DNA from: Powellomyces hirtus
Lineage: Eukaryota; Chytridiomycota; Chytridiomycetes; Spizellomycetales; Powellomycetaceae
Length of the DNA: 64,000 bases
Direction of reading: 5' to 3'
NCBI GenBank assembly: GCA_025526995.1
Contig: JAHLKG010000004.1
Span: forward strand, 1,612,001-1,676,000
A program made the translations under genes and the position numbers. The notes under the pieces are model-generated. The model was not told the DNA's origin. It did no database searches and saw only the letters and a program-made list of their open reading frames with translations. Shown in pieces: positions 22,684 to 34,285 of this stretch; position 1 is the stretch's first letter; each line of letters begins with the position of its first letter.

Positions 22684-25600
22684 TCAATCCATGAGATTGA
22701 CAGCAGCGGACTTTGCGGGTTGCTGCTTTTGCTGATGAGCCGACCTTGTTGTTGTCGTCGCCAATATCATCAGCGCACAGTCGTCGTCCTGGTCACCGCA
22801 TGTGGGAGCAGCAGCTGGTGCTGGTGCAGCCGCTGGTATACTGCCGCGGTCTCCCGTTGATGGAGGCGCTGGAGGTGGAGGTCGTGCCCCGTTTGGTGGT
22901 GGGATGATAATGCCTGCTTTCGATGGTGGGATCGGGATCGGGAGGCTCTTTCCCGCTATGATGTTGCTGATGTTGAGGTTGCTGGTGAAATTTGCGGTCG
23001 GGGTGATGGTGCGAGGCAAGCTCTTGTAATCCCTGTTGGGAACCGAAACCGGCCCAGCGCCTGCTGCCCCAGCGCTGTTGCTAAAGAAAGCGTTGACGTT
23101 GCCCAATGAACCCGGAGATGTCAGGGGCAACGGCCTGGCAAGGTTGGACTGCTGGCCAACGCCAACGCCCTGCTGCTGCATTTGTCCCAGGGTCACAAAG
23201 TGGTTGGCTATGCTGGTGCCCGTGCTGGTATTCCCTCCATAACCGTAAGGCAACGAGCCGGCGTGCTGTTGTTGCGGGGTAAGAGCAGGGCGGGACGACG
23301 TGGCATGCGGCGGAAGCTCGGCTGGCGTGGCCGCGGTCGGGGTGGTCCGCGGCGTCGACTGCAGCGAGAGGCTTCCAAATCCTCGCAGATTCAGCTCCTG
23401 CATCTCCAAGAGCTTTCGGTGAAGGTCCGGGTCCACGCGCAGGTGCGGCGCAGCGGAGTGTGGATGAGCCATGGGCGGTGCAACAGGCATGCCTTGTTCT
23501 GTGATGATCCACTGCTGCTGTCCCGGCACGGACTGCGGAACTACCGACGGGATGGGAAGCGAGACGCCGCCTTCGCCGGAACTGCCTTGAATCCTCGCCC
23601 CATCAGGGGTCGTGGGCCGGGAGGCGCTGGTGGACGCGCTCGCCGGGGCACTTGACGATAGAGCCGATTCAATGCTCGAGATTGTAATCGTGTGGGATGG
23701 CGGTAGCGAGAACGGTGGCATGGGGGCGGGTCCGTTGCTCCGGTTCACGAGCTCCGCGATGCTCACGCCGCTGGCCTGATGGAGTGGTGAACGCGGTATG
23801 CGGGGCGATCCTGCTGACGGCGACATCCTGGGCAACGTCTGGGCGGTCATGACAGGCGATTGTTGTCTGCTAACGGGTCCTTGTGGATAATCAAAGCTCC
23901 CGGTTGTTGATCCCCATCCACTCACTCCTCGTGGCATTGTGGCGCTACGAACAGTGCCGACATCTTGTGGGTTTCGATACCGCGGGAAGGTGGCTGGGCT
24001 GGCCGGAGGACTCTGAGCGACAGCCGGATAGCCATTGAATTTCTCTCCGCTCTGGCCGCGCTCAAAGCTGCTGCCGCGTTCACTGCCCCGTACAACGCTC
24101 TCCAACCGCTCGACGGCAAGTTCCTGATCTTGGGCATCAATGATGCCCTCCTTTACCATCTCATCCACCACCAAATCCGAAGTGTCATCTCCATAGTGGA
24201 AAGGAAACTTGATCTCCTGCGCGGCCCGGTTGGACGTGCCGTAAATCATTTTGACCAGCACTTGGGTATCGTTGAGCTTCTCCACAATTTCCACCGAGCA
24301 GAGGCTCGTAGGCAGCGACGAGTTTGACGTTGCTGATGACGGTAGCGGGTATGTCGAATGTACAGCGGGGATGCCGGGCGCATGACGTTTGAGAATCTCG
24401 AATGTGTGTGTCTCCGCGTCAACCCGTACGGGTTCCGTCAGACCGGGTTGCTGGAACGGTAAAGCTCCTTGACTTCTATCTGATAACCACGCGCCTCCTA
24501 GAGCGCTGTCTCCAGTAACCGGCGTTTCCAAGGATGACGCTGTGCTGGTGACACTTCCCCTTGGCTCGCTGGTCAAGCTGCCCCTGTGTGATAAACTTCC
24601 TTCCGGTCGGTGGGTCCCCTCCCCTCCCACAAACAGAGCAGTACTGCTGTGCAAGGCAGGAAGAACAAAAGGGTGACGGAGTAGCTCGCCCGCAGTGGGT
24701 CGTTGTCGAGGGTTGAACTGAATGCAGTGATTGATGAACTCCCGCGTTTCGTCGTCCTGAACTTTCGCCAACGCGGCCGGCTTGATGCCGGACGACACTT
24801 TCTTGTAGATCTGTGCCTGGTTCGTGCATTCACTGTAGGGGTATTCTTTTGTTGCAATTTCCAGTACCATCTAAAAGAGAGAGAGGCAATAACTTAGTGA
24901 GTAGGTTGGTGGCAGCTATTCTGCCTGCGTTTTCCGAAGCCTACCATTCCAAAAGCGTAAATGTCCACTTTTTCATTGTAATTCTCGTCATACAGCTCGG
25001 GAGCCATGAATTCTGGGGTTCCCAGCACAGACGAGACGTGGTCTCGATGCCGCACAACAGCCAAACCAAGATCCCCGATCTTGGCTTGCCCATTGTTGCC
25101 GTTGATAAAAATGTTGTCACATTTGAGATCCCTACATATGTGAAGATGATGATGAGGAACCAATCCAAGTGAGCTGCCACCAAAGACTCGTCGTCAAACA
25201 TACCGATGTATTATCGGAGGTTCTCGGGTATGTAGATAGTCCAGGCCGGTGAGAATTTGTCTGCACCAGTTCCGCAGGACTTTAGGTTTAACCGGGCCTT
25301 TTGTCTTCCGAATGTAATTCTTCAGAGTGCCCGACATCATCAGCTCGGTGATGAAAAACACCTTCTCCTTGCCATCTCGGCCTTTGGCAATCCAGGAATA
25401 ATAAAGGTTCTGCAAATTGACAACGGATACACGTCAGAATCGACCTTTTTTTTTGGCGATAGGCAGCATCTAGACGATCCGTCGCACTCACGATGATGTT
25501 GTCGTTGCTCAGAGTCTGCAGGATCTGGATCTCGCCGAGTATCCGTTGTGCCTCGCGTTTGAGCAGGTGGTCGACACGAAGCTGGTTCCAAGCAACCTCC

Positions 25601-25794
25601 ATGCCCTCTTCCGTGTCGAACCCTTTGAAGACCTCTTTGTACGCTCCCTTTCCCAGACACTCGGCGTAACGTTCGAATCGTCCGGTCGGATCTGTTTCAA
25701 TGACGCGATGCTCTTCATCGTCATCGTCATCGTGAGGGCCCCCACATATGTTGGATGCCGCTGGAGCGCGGTTGTATTGTGGAACCGACATCAC
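22684..25794 (-). CDS. WNK-type (with-no-lysine) serine/threonine kinase, 4 exons
   Basis: Exons 25492-25794, 25204-25409, 24945-25131 and 22684-24870 join in phase to 960 residues. The kinase domain starts near residue 42. The Gly loop is [12 protein letters not shown], with the lysine at the WNK-specific β2 position, and β3 reads EVAWNQ where ordinary kinases have VAIK; this is the hallmark of WNK kinases. Then come HRDLKCDN (about 169-176), DLGLA in place of [14 protein letters not shown], and an OSR1_C/PF2-like autoinhibitory module at about 425-490 ([11 protein letters not shown]...[12 protein letters not shown]). The last 450 residues are Ser/Pro/Gln-rich and disordered. WNKs sense chloride and osmotic stress in animals and plants; whether that holds here is inferred. 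Confidence 0.9.
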
Positions 25795-27728
25795 GGAGGG
25801 GGTATGTGAAATGTGCGTTTATGGGAGGGAGTTCCGGGCCACCAGCGCCCTTCCGACTCTCTCCTCGTCAAGAAACGTGTGGTCGCAGGTCCTCTTTCCA
25901 ACCCAGGTTTGAGATCACCAATAGCGTAGCTTTCCTTTCGGGCGGTACGGACTGGTGCTGTTGCCTGTTGCTGTTGCCTGCTCGGGCCGGTTGTTTGAAA
26001 TATTTATGACTTTGCTTTCAGACCGGTCTTTTGACCATAGGCCAGCAGTTGCTTGAGAAGCAGTGAGATTTCCGTGTGTATTGGCTGGCGTGTTTCGCTG
26101 CAGGATATCAGTTTCAACAGAGGGTGGTCCCAAGCCTAGAGTGCCAGGGGTTAGAGGGTGGATTCTCGACATTCACGACGCGCCACCAGGAATCAGTGGA
26201 ATACCATACAATACCATTAGTTCAGTTCATCTAAAGTTGTGACCCCTGACCGGCAGGGGAGGTTGAACGGTGGGGGGGGGGGTAGAAAATGGGGCTTTCG
26301 TGCGAGTTGGGTTTTGTATGAATGCTGTAACTTTTTTGTGGGTGGGACTGCAGCAATTCTGGAGGGGCGCTGAGACCCAGAGCGAGACTGAGACTTTTTC
26401 ACTATGAATTGTTTGAAACAAAAAGTCTCTCTTGAGTCGCTTTCTTGAGTCAGTCAATCAGTCTTTCACTTTGAATCGCGCTTCTTCTGATCCCATATGT
26501 AGGATGGGCGTGAGTCAGTCAATCCTGCATATAGGATGACTCACACAGACAACGTGACACACATTCCATCCAGCGACAGATTCCAGCCAGCCAGCCACGG
26601 ATCCCAATCCATCCAAGAATCATAGAAAGGCACGTGTCACGCGGGAGTCACCTATCTGTAGTCCATTACCTTGCGGTTATTATTAGAAACACCTCAGCAG
26701 GAACAAGTTGACCTCTTCAGGAAGAACAGCCTCTGAAAGAAACATTATAATAAAAAAGCTATATTCAGTACAATGTTCCTTCATATAGGGTTGCTCATGA
26801 CCAGACAGGAAAACAGTGAAAGTGAAGAGGCTTAGGATAAAGGGCAAGGCTGTGCTGCGTCTTTTCTGTGTAAGTCACACGGGGTCGCACGTGCCGCTGA
26901 GATACAGTCACGTGCAGGAGGCTTAGTCGCGCGCCTCGAGTGTTCCAAAACTTGTCTCACTCCGGAAGCCCCTTGAAAGTCTTTTTCTCTTTTGTTGCGG
27001 CTGTCGCGCAAAACTTTGCAGAGAAATGCACCAATCGACGGCCCATCACCGCACACACATCCCATTCATATTGTTTTTCCTCGCTAACGGCGGTCGGCGG
27101 CATCAACTCTCCCTTTTGCACGCAAGGAAAACAAATGCCATACATGAACACCATCCGCGCCTCAACAATCCACAAAACTCATAGGTGGCGAGCCAATACG
27201 ACTGGTTCTCCCCCATTCCCTAATCTGAGATAATAATCATCTCACAGATCTAAAGCAGGAACACAAACCCTACAGGCACACACACACACACACACGGCAC
27301 CTGCAACAAAAAGGGCACAAGAAAAACCAATCCACGGGCCACATCTTGCGGCCTGCTATTCCAGCCCCAACCATAATCGTCCGTCCCAACCCCGCTTGCA
27401 GCTGCGAGGAATCCAAAATAGGCAAAAACCTACACCTGCTCGAAATTGTCTTTGCTGCTTCTCTCCCCGCATCGCTCCGGTCCGTGGCTCTCTCTCAGAC
27501 TTCTGACCCCACGAACACACAAATACCAGCAGGTGTCAGCCAGCCAACAACGACACACTCAACTTTTCGCCCCCAAGCCGCTTTTGGTAGTTTGGTACAG
27601 ATATTCGTCAGAGCTGGGTTCCAACTACTAGACCACTGCCCGACTTTGTCGCCATTCAACAAACCAGTTGTCGATACGATCTCTGCTCTCTGCGTCTCTG
27701 TTCTTGTCTCTGTTCTCCTCCGTTTCCA

Positions 27729-27767
<39 letters not shown>

Positions 27768-27829
27768 CTGGGAGCGGGACACATCGTCGCCTTCTCCTCC
27801 TCAAAGAAAACCCGGATCGATAACCCAGG
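25795..27829. other. divergent intergenic region
   Basis: About 2 kb between the kinase (minus) and the SH3 receptor-like gene (plus). It holds a G run (26271-26281), a (CT)n tract (about 27735-27766) just before the downstream start, CACGTG boxes at about 26632, 26888 and 26909, and the TGASTCA cluster listed separately. No gene is seen. Confidence 0.6.
26446..26543. promoter_or_regulatory. cluster of three TGASTCA (AP-1/Gcn4-type) sites
   Basis: TGAGTCA occurs at 26446-26452 and 26511-26517 and TGACTCA at 26537-26543. A near-match TGAGTCG lies at 26433. These are consensus sites for fungal bZIP factors of the Gcn4/CpcA and Ap1 groups. They lie about 650 bp upstream of the WNK kinase start and 1.3 kb upstream of the SH3 protein start, so either could be the target. 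The assignment rests on motif match only. Confidence 0.45.
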
Positions 27830-29571
27830 ATGCAGTCGACTGCAAAGATAATACCCAGGAACGTGCTGGCTTGCCTAGCACTCCTCCTTCTCAACTCCCG
27901 CATCACCGCCCTAGCTCAGTCATCGTCAGAGGCAGGAGGATCCTTGCCATCAATCCTCCCACCGCCCAATCTCATCGAAGCCGCCTCGTTACCCGAGCTC
28001 GACTTCAACACCACCTCCTCCCTAGCACCCTCCTCATGCATCCGCCTCACCAACACCCAAACCTGTCCGGGCCAGGAGGGCCGCCTGGTCCGCACCTCCC
28101 CAACCTTCTACAACTCCACTTCCTCCTTTGACGTCTTCATGGCCACCCAAAACTACGACACATCCCCATCTTACGTCGCTTCTTTCCAGTCCGCCTACAC
28201 TTGTCCAGGATTCTTTGGCGGAGGGCAACGCTACCATATTAGTTTCTTCTGCGCTTGGATCGTTGAAGCGTCCGCACCGACTTGTATCGACCCCACCATC
28301 ACACCCGCATCCCCACCGCCACGACGACTGTGTCGCGATACCTGCATATCAGCCCGCGATTCCCTCGTCGCTGTCTATTCCGACCCGACAATATGCACCC
28401 CGCCCACCCCCGAGATCAAAACAGTCCGAGTCGACATGATCAGCAAATACACGGCCCTCTGCGCTACCCTTCCCGCCGCCACATCCCCCTCGGGCCAAAC
28501 AACTGACTGCGACACCGGAATGCTGCCCCAGGAAATCAACACCTGCGGATTCTTCCTCGCCGCCGACGCCAGAAGGTTCTGCGCAGCCGGGTCAACCGAT
28601 CTCTGCTGTACCCGCGTCACCGACCCAACAACGGGCCTTCCCGCGGGCAATGGTAAACGCGGCAGCGGACCAGGCGGAATGGGCATTGCCGCCCTCGCGG
28701 GTATTGTTGTCGCCTGCGTCGTTGTCGTGGGCGCTCTCATCATCATCCTCATCCGTCGTCGCCGCGTCCAACAACGGAAAGAAAACCACAAACGCGCCAA
28801 TGTTCGTCGAAGCCCCCTTCCGCACCTCAACACTGCGTCAAACCACTACACCCGCACCCGATCCCACTCGGGATCAACAGCGACGACCAACACCCCTCAT
28901 ACGTCCTCCCCGCTGATGTCCCCAACCCCGACACCATCTTCATCTTCAATGGCTCACCTCCGCTCACCCATCAACAACTCCCCACTCTACTCCACCCCGC
29001 CGTCCTTCCCGCTCCCCTCACTTCCGCGCCCGTCGTCCTCACCCGCCACAGACATCCTCTCGCTCGCCGGCACAACCCTGACTCGAGACGGAACAAGTCG
29101 ATTTGGAGATGTGAACGGGTCAAGTCTAGATACCCTGTCGCCCCTCCAAGCCTCCAATGCAGCCGCCGCCGCCAATGGCAATGGCCGCATCAGCGCGTCA
29201 TCAGAGGGCGTCACGAATAGAATGAGAGTTTGGGCCGAATACGTGCCCCTCCTAGACGATGAGGTCGAGTTGAGAGTCGGGGATGTGGTTGAGATTTTTG
29301 AAACGTTCAGTGATGGTAAGACCCTACCTTTAAAAAACACCAGTTTGTTTTCTACAAACCATGACCCTCATGTCTCTTTCCCTCTCTCTTCTCATCTGTA
29401 GGTTGGGCCACCGGTCAAAACTCTTCCCGCCCGGGCACCATCGGCGTCTTCCCACTCGCCTGCCTGATTGTTCCCACCCCCGACAGCCCGCGCGACGGCC
29501 GCGGGCTCGGCCGCGTCACCTCCATGAACTGGGGCCAGCGCCGCAGCAGCGATGCCGTCCGTATCAACTAA
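27830..29571 (+). CDS. membrane receptor-like protein: signal peptide, Frizzled-like Cys-rich ectodomain, TM, SH3, 2 exons
   Basis: Exons 27830-29315 and 29402-29571 join in phase to 551 residues. Residues 1-29 form a signal peptide (LACLALLLL core). The ectodomain (about 70-262) has about 14 cysteines, including FFCAWIVEASAPTC followed by RLCRDTC, the spacing seen in Frizzled-type cysteine-rich domains, and ends with a CAAGSTDLCC cluster. One TM helix spans 284-308, followed by RRRR as stop-transfer. The cytosolic part is Ser/Pro-rich and ends in an SH3 domain (about 465-515) with WAEYVPLLDDEVEL, the GDVVEIFE turn, GWATG and the GVFPLACL strand; the intron interrupts the SH3 domain. It probably links an extracellular or wall ligand to a cytosolic proline-rich partner. 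The CRD assignment is by cysteine pattern. Confidence 0.85.
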
Positions 29572-30254
29572 AACAAAAAACCTCCGCCCCAAAATCCTGC
29601 CCCCCCAAACATCCGCACGGATCTCAAAGCATACAACCAAGTAACCTTACGAAAACGTGACGGTGCTTTTGTACATACGGGTGCTGAACCCAAAACCAAC
29701 ATAGAGCTTTGAGAGACATTTTCTTCTTCTTTCTTCTTTTTGTTTTTTTTTTTCCCCTTCCCGGACGTTGTGCACACCATCCTCTCAACCCCATTTTGGC
29801 TTCTAGATTTGCATAGAGAATAAAAGAGACCCTTCTTTTTGTTTGACATGAGCATTTCTCCTCAACATGGTTTTGGGACAGTTGTGAGATGCGCGTATTT
29901 GCAGGGTCACACAATATTCCCCTCCAAACCCCCCCCCCCCCCCCCCCAAAACGCAGTCAGAAACCGGCGCTGTCCATTGGAATTGTCGATTTCTGACGCA
30001 TGGGAAAAGGGTGAGCTTGGAAGATTGGGGTTCTTTGTTTGGTATATATATTATCGCGAAAGAGTTCTTGGGCAAATGTCGAGAGGGAGGAGAGAGGGGG
30101 GAGGGGGGGAAGGGGGGGAAGGGATCCTACACGGACAAACAAATAGAGGCCGCCTGGATCAGCGAGTCCTGCTCGGGGACAGGGGAGGGGGGCGGGGGAG
30201 GGCATCTGACGGGAGGGGTAAGTGGTATATATCCTATGCGGCTCAGTACCACCG
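29572..30254. other. intergenic between convergent genes
   Basis: Contains a C run (about 29929-29947) and G-rich tracts (30090-30200). No gene is seen. Confidence 0.5.
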
Positions 30255-31352
30255 TTATGTCAAATGATGCACTATAAATCTCGCGAGCTCGCCGGTCCTC
30301 TTTGTCGCTGGCGCGCCGACCACCTTGCCGAAAGTCGTTGGCTCGCCGCCCACCTCGCTCGAAGTCGTTGCTGTCGCGGGGCGTGTACACTGTTGGGCTC
30401 TCCGCATGCACTCTATCGAGTACAACAGGAACAGATTCTGACTGGGCAGAGCGAGGATGGAGACAACGGAGGTGGTGTAACCACCGTCAAACAACGCGCC
30501 CGCAATGAAACAGATGCAGCAGAAGGCGTCCCCAAACAGTTGCGCAATAGCGGGGATCCGATTCAACCGGACAAACCTGTTGGCCGCCTCCGTCGAGTCT
30601 GATGCGATCGAGAGCGTGTCGAATGTTTTCAAAAGCGCGACATTGTTGGCGCAGATGGACAGGATGGCGACTGACAGGACAACATCGAGCGTCCCCACAA
30701 TCATATAAAACCCAATGTACACCGTCGCAAAGTTGAGCGGGACCGTGTCCGCTCCGTATTTGATCCCCATGAAGAAAAGAGTCACCGCGACGAGAAACCC
30801 AAAGTACCCCAGACTGACCAACGACCCAACAAGGTACCGATCCCAGTGCCGCGGCTTGTTCAGCGCAATGAGAATGAATTCGATTCGGAAGCCTTGCACA
30901 AACGCCATTGCCAACGCCCCGTGATACCAAAAGACTACATGGAGAGTAAAAAAAGAGTAAGCCGAGAGATTCGCACGTCCCTCCGCTTTTTGTTTCCCCC
31001 ACTTACGTTTCGGCAAGTGACTCCAATCGGCTTTCCCTCCCCATTGAAAATAGTCGACGGTCGAATACAACTCCATCACATTCCCGATCGTAAACAACAT
31101 GGGCCCCAGCGTCATCACCACATTATATATCGTCCACCCCCGCTTCTTCCCATTGCGGTACGCGACACCCAGGCACGCGCTGGACATTAGAAGCGCCGCA
31201 ATGCTGATCAGGATGTTGGCAACACGCAGATTGATCCCTTGACATGGCATCTGTTCGGTTTCCCAGGCACCGTACGACCCTGAGTAGCTGATGAGGGTCG
31301 TGCCGTTGGCGAGAACCACGAAATGGCAGTAGGGGTCGTCGATGGTGTGCAT
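30255..31352 (-). CDS. multi-pass membrane protein of unknown function, 2 exons
   Basis: The reading frame is open throughout, but a canonical in-frame 72 bp intron (GTAAGT...ATGTAG, 30935-31006) interrupts it and would remove a charged KWGKQKAEGRANLS segment, giving 341 residues from exons 31007-31352 and 30255-30934. About seven hydrophobic segments are visible after a short extracellular-type N-terminus with an NGT glycosylation site. The layout recalls seven-TM receptors, but no family motif was recognised. The C-terminal tail reads over an imperfect tandem repeat (GCCGACCACCTTGCCGAAAG-type units, about 30310-30375), so it is low complexity. Confidence 0.7.
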   Translation of the reverse strand: MHTIDDPYCHFVVLANGTTLISYSGSYGAWETEQMPCQGINLRVANILISIAALLMSSACLGVAYRNGKKRGWTIYNVVMTLGPMLFTIGNVMELYSTVDYFQWGGKADWSHLPKRKWGKQKAEGRANLSAYSFFTLHVVFWYHGALAMAFVQGFRIEFILIALNKPRHWDRYLVGSLVSLGYFGFLVAVTLFFMGIKYGADTVPLNFATVYIGFYMIVGTLDVVLSVAILSICANNVALLKTFDTLSIASDSTEAANRFVRLNRIPAIAQLFGDAFCCICFIAGALFDGGYTTSVVSILALPSQNLFLLYSIECMRRAQQCTRPATATTSSEVGGEPTTFGKVVGAPATKRTGELARFIVHHLT

Positions 31353-32815
31353 CTTACGGTATTGTTGTCATAGTCCAAACTGAAATAAACGCTGGTGGTA
31401 CGTCGTCGTCGCCCGTCGATTTGGGCAGAGGGCGGCGCTCAAAAACTTGCAAGCACAACCCCCAAAAGTGGATGAACGTGTCCGCGGGACTGCTCTCTGT
31501 CTTTCTCTCTATGACCCTTTCTCACGGAACTGGGGGAAAACACTCAAAGAGTCGTCGCGAGACCGGTTGAAGAGGAAGACTTTGCATACACCGCAAATAG
31601 GGTTATAGTTTTCAAGGCGTACCGGCGTTTTTGTTGACAATACACACAAGCTAAACAAACAAGACGCAAGCCTCATTCCCGAAATAGCTCAGCAGTTTCT
31701 TTGAGAGAGATGTGAGACATTGCTCTCCTTGTTTTCACTCCCCACCTGCTTCCGGAGAGCCGCTTATGAGAAACGCCTACAGTACCCCCACTCTGTCCAC
31801 ATATGGGTGTGTGTGTTGTATGATATCCACATTGCGTGTTACAGCCGGTGAAGGTTGCGAAGGGTGGGACCAGGTGTTTGGTTTTTGAAAGGGCCATTCT
31901 GAAATGTGCTCCACGCGTTTCTTGTCTTCAACTGGTAACAATGCGCTGTGCATCAACGAAGCCCTGTTCCCGACCTTCACACCGCCTTTGCTGACATTCG
32001 TAAATGATGGAGGGTACCACCTCTTTCGCTCCGTCCCACAGCGGTCCGCGGGGGGGGGGGGGGGGGGGGCAACCAGTCTCGACCGTGCGGACCCTAACCA
32101 CACTTGCGCCTAATGCCGCACCCAACAAAGCAAGCAGGGTCCTGGGGCAGCCACAACAACATGGGCAATCTCTATCACAGATACGCGGGACATGTCAATC
32201 AGTCGCCAGTTGGGGTATTTGCATTCTGACCGACACATGTTAGGGATGGAAAAGAGAAAGGCGGCCGGAAGGTGGACGGCGCAGCTCAGCCTTTGTCAGT
32301 CATCATGTTGACTATGAAGCCACGATTTGGCCAAAACAAAAGCAGAGTGTGCAGACCCGATGTTGGGGTGTTGGGACGAGCTTTGCCCCATAGTGCCCTT
32401 GTTCGTGGGTTGAGGGGGTTGCCCAGGATCGCATTGGATTACACATTTCGGTGAAGGGAAGGAAGCAAATGAAAATCTTCCCGCATCATATGTCAGACAA
32501 CATGTCGAGTCTTTGGATGGATTGAGATAATCATTTGACGGGTTTTGCAGGTGGTATAGAAAGTGACCACAGTTCTCTCTAATTTTTTGAAACTCGTGAA
32601 AACAAAAATATGTATATTATGCAAAGGAAAGTCATGCAGAGAAGCACGGTGGGAAGAAAAGGAAGGAATGTGCATGAGCAATAGAAAGTATGACGGTTGG
32701 ACGGCTGCGAGAGAGGGGGAGGGGAAGTGGGAGAGGAGATGGGAAGGAAAGGGTATACAAAAATGACGGGCAAGGAGACAGCCACTCGATCCTCAACAGC
32801 TGAAAGCGCAATCCA
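31353..32815. other. intergenic region with a long G run
   Basis: Upstream of the multi-pass protein gene and downstream of the nitrate transporter. A run of about 20 G lies at 32049-32070. Short open frames have no recognisable similarity. Confidence 0.5.
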
Positions 32816-34285
32816 TCACGGACGACGAGTCAAGAGTCCATGTCCGCCCACGGTCAACATGAAACTCGACAAGCCTGCCCCGATCACGATGGCGCCCATG
32901 ATCCGGAATCCAATCTCGGGGGTATCGACATAGTGATGGAAGAGGACGTTGAAGAGCGCACCGCCCGCAGTGCCGCCCGCACCAACTAGTCCGCTCGCCA
33001 TGCCCATCCCAGTTTTCGCGACATACGGGACGACGCCAAAGGTAGACCCGCAGGCGGATTCGGTGAAGAAGGAGAAGAAGATGAGCGCGACGACGGCGGA
33101 GGCGAGGTTCCCCGTGAACGAGAACAGGATCAGGCAGACGCCATTGAGAACGAGCAGGATCAGTTGAATCAAGATCCGCCCGCGCATTCCGAACCGGCGT
33201 TGCATCACGTCCGAGAGGATCCCACCCGTGGCGCGGGAGAACAGGTTCATGAGTCCAAAGATGGAACCAATGTTGCCTGCGAGGGTTTGGCCGAGGCCAA
33301 AGTGGGTTTGCAGGTAGGAACCAATGACTGAGTCGACCGAGAGTTCGACTCCGAAGGAGCAGGCGTAGTGGAGCATGAGAATCAGCACTGGTGGGGAGAG
33401 CAATGCGCGGAGGTAGCTGCTCATGTTGCGGAGCGTGTAGGCTGAAACGGCGCGATCGGGCTTGGACTTGTCAGTTGGGGAGTCGTCGTGGGGTTTGGTG
33501 TCGAGGGAGAGGTTGGAGCGGTTGATTTCGGAAGTTCCTGTCGGCGCGGTGCTGGTAGCAGTGGCGGGCATCTCATAGTGGACGACCGTGGCATTGGACT
33601 CGTCGCGGTGTTGTTGCGTTTGGGGTAGAGCGGCGGCGGGGCGATTGGGAGCGACAAAGATGCAGATGAGAGCGCAGACCCAGCAGAACGCTGCAGGGAC
33701 CAGCAAGGCAACGCGCCAGGCCTGGTGCTTGGTGAGGCCGGCCGACACGAACCCGTTGAAGATGTTGGGCATGAGGAGGAAGGTGGCGCCTCCGCCCATG
33801 TTACCCCATCCGCCTGCGACGGCGTTGGCGGTGCCGACGACGGACTCGGAAAAGAATGCGGTGGTCCAGTACTGGCAGGGCACAAAAGCCGCGCCGAGGA
33901 GACCGACGAACGTCCGAGCGATGGCGAGTTGAGCAACGTTCTTGACGAATCCCACGCAGAGCAGAGGAATAGGTCCCAGTCCCAAAATGAAGGCCATGCT
34001 CATCCGCGGCCCAAACTTGTCGGTCAGTACGCCAACGACCAAGCGGAAAAAGATGGTGGAGCCGACATTGGCGACATCGGTCGATGACACTTGGCGGGCG
34101 GTCAGCCCAATATCGGGCGCGATGGTGGACTTGAGCAACGGGTTCAGCGCGAACCAGCACGTAAAGGCGGCGAAGAAGGATAGCCACGAAATGTGGAAGG
34201 AGAGCATGTGGGGGCGCGACAGCGAGAAGAGCCGGAGCTGCCTGGCCCGACCGTAGATGTCAAGGGGGAGCGGTTTGGGAGACAT
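32816..34285 (-). CDS. nitrate/nitrite transporter, NNP family (NRT2/CrnA type) of the MFS
   Basis: High-affinity nitrate (and often nitrite) uptake at the plasma membrane. It is a 489-residue single exon with 12 hydrophobic segments. The NNP signature AGGWGNMGGG lies at about 157-166 and its second copy GLVGAGGTAGG in the C-terminal half. The two substrate-binding arginines expected of the family are present: Arg81 in FFRLVVGVLTDKFG (TM2) and the Arg of FSRATGGILSD (TM8). A hydrophilic loop of about 70 residues between TM6 and TM7 (225-295) matches the long central loop of fungal members. Its promoter side (34286 onward) is rich in GATA motifs with a 32 bp direct repeat, as expected for nitrogen control. 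It is the uptake component of the cluster. Confidence 0.95.
   Translation of the reverse strand: MSPKPLPLDIYGRARQLRLFSLSRPHMLSFHISWLSFFAAFTCWFALNPLLKSTIAPDIGLTARQVSSTDVANVGSTIFFRLVVGVLTDKFGPRMSMAFILGLGPIPLLCVGFVKNVAQLAIARTFVGLLGAAFVPCQYWTTAFFSESVVGTANAVAGGWGNMGGGATFLLMPNIFNGFVSAGLTKHQAWRVALLVPAAFCWVCALICIFVAPNRPAAALPQTQQHRDESNATVVHYEMPATATSTAPTGTSEINRSNLSLDTKPHDDSPTDKSKPDRAVSAYTLRNMSSYLRALLSPPVLILMLHYACSFGVELSVDSVIGSYLQTHFGLGQTLAGNIGSIFGLMNLFSRATGGILSDVMQRRFGMRGRILIQLILLVLNGVCLILFSFTGNLASAVVALIFFSFFTESACGSTFGVVPYVAKTGMGMASGLVGAGGTAGGALFNVLFHHYVDTPEIGFRIMGAIVIGAGLSSFMLTVGGHGLLTRRP

Noticed and set aside
30255..31352. Seven-TM protein as a rhodopsin or GPCR paired with the carotenoid-oxygenase relic
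   Set aside because: No retinal-binding lysine motif or GPCR signature was found, and the genes are 16 kb apart.
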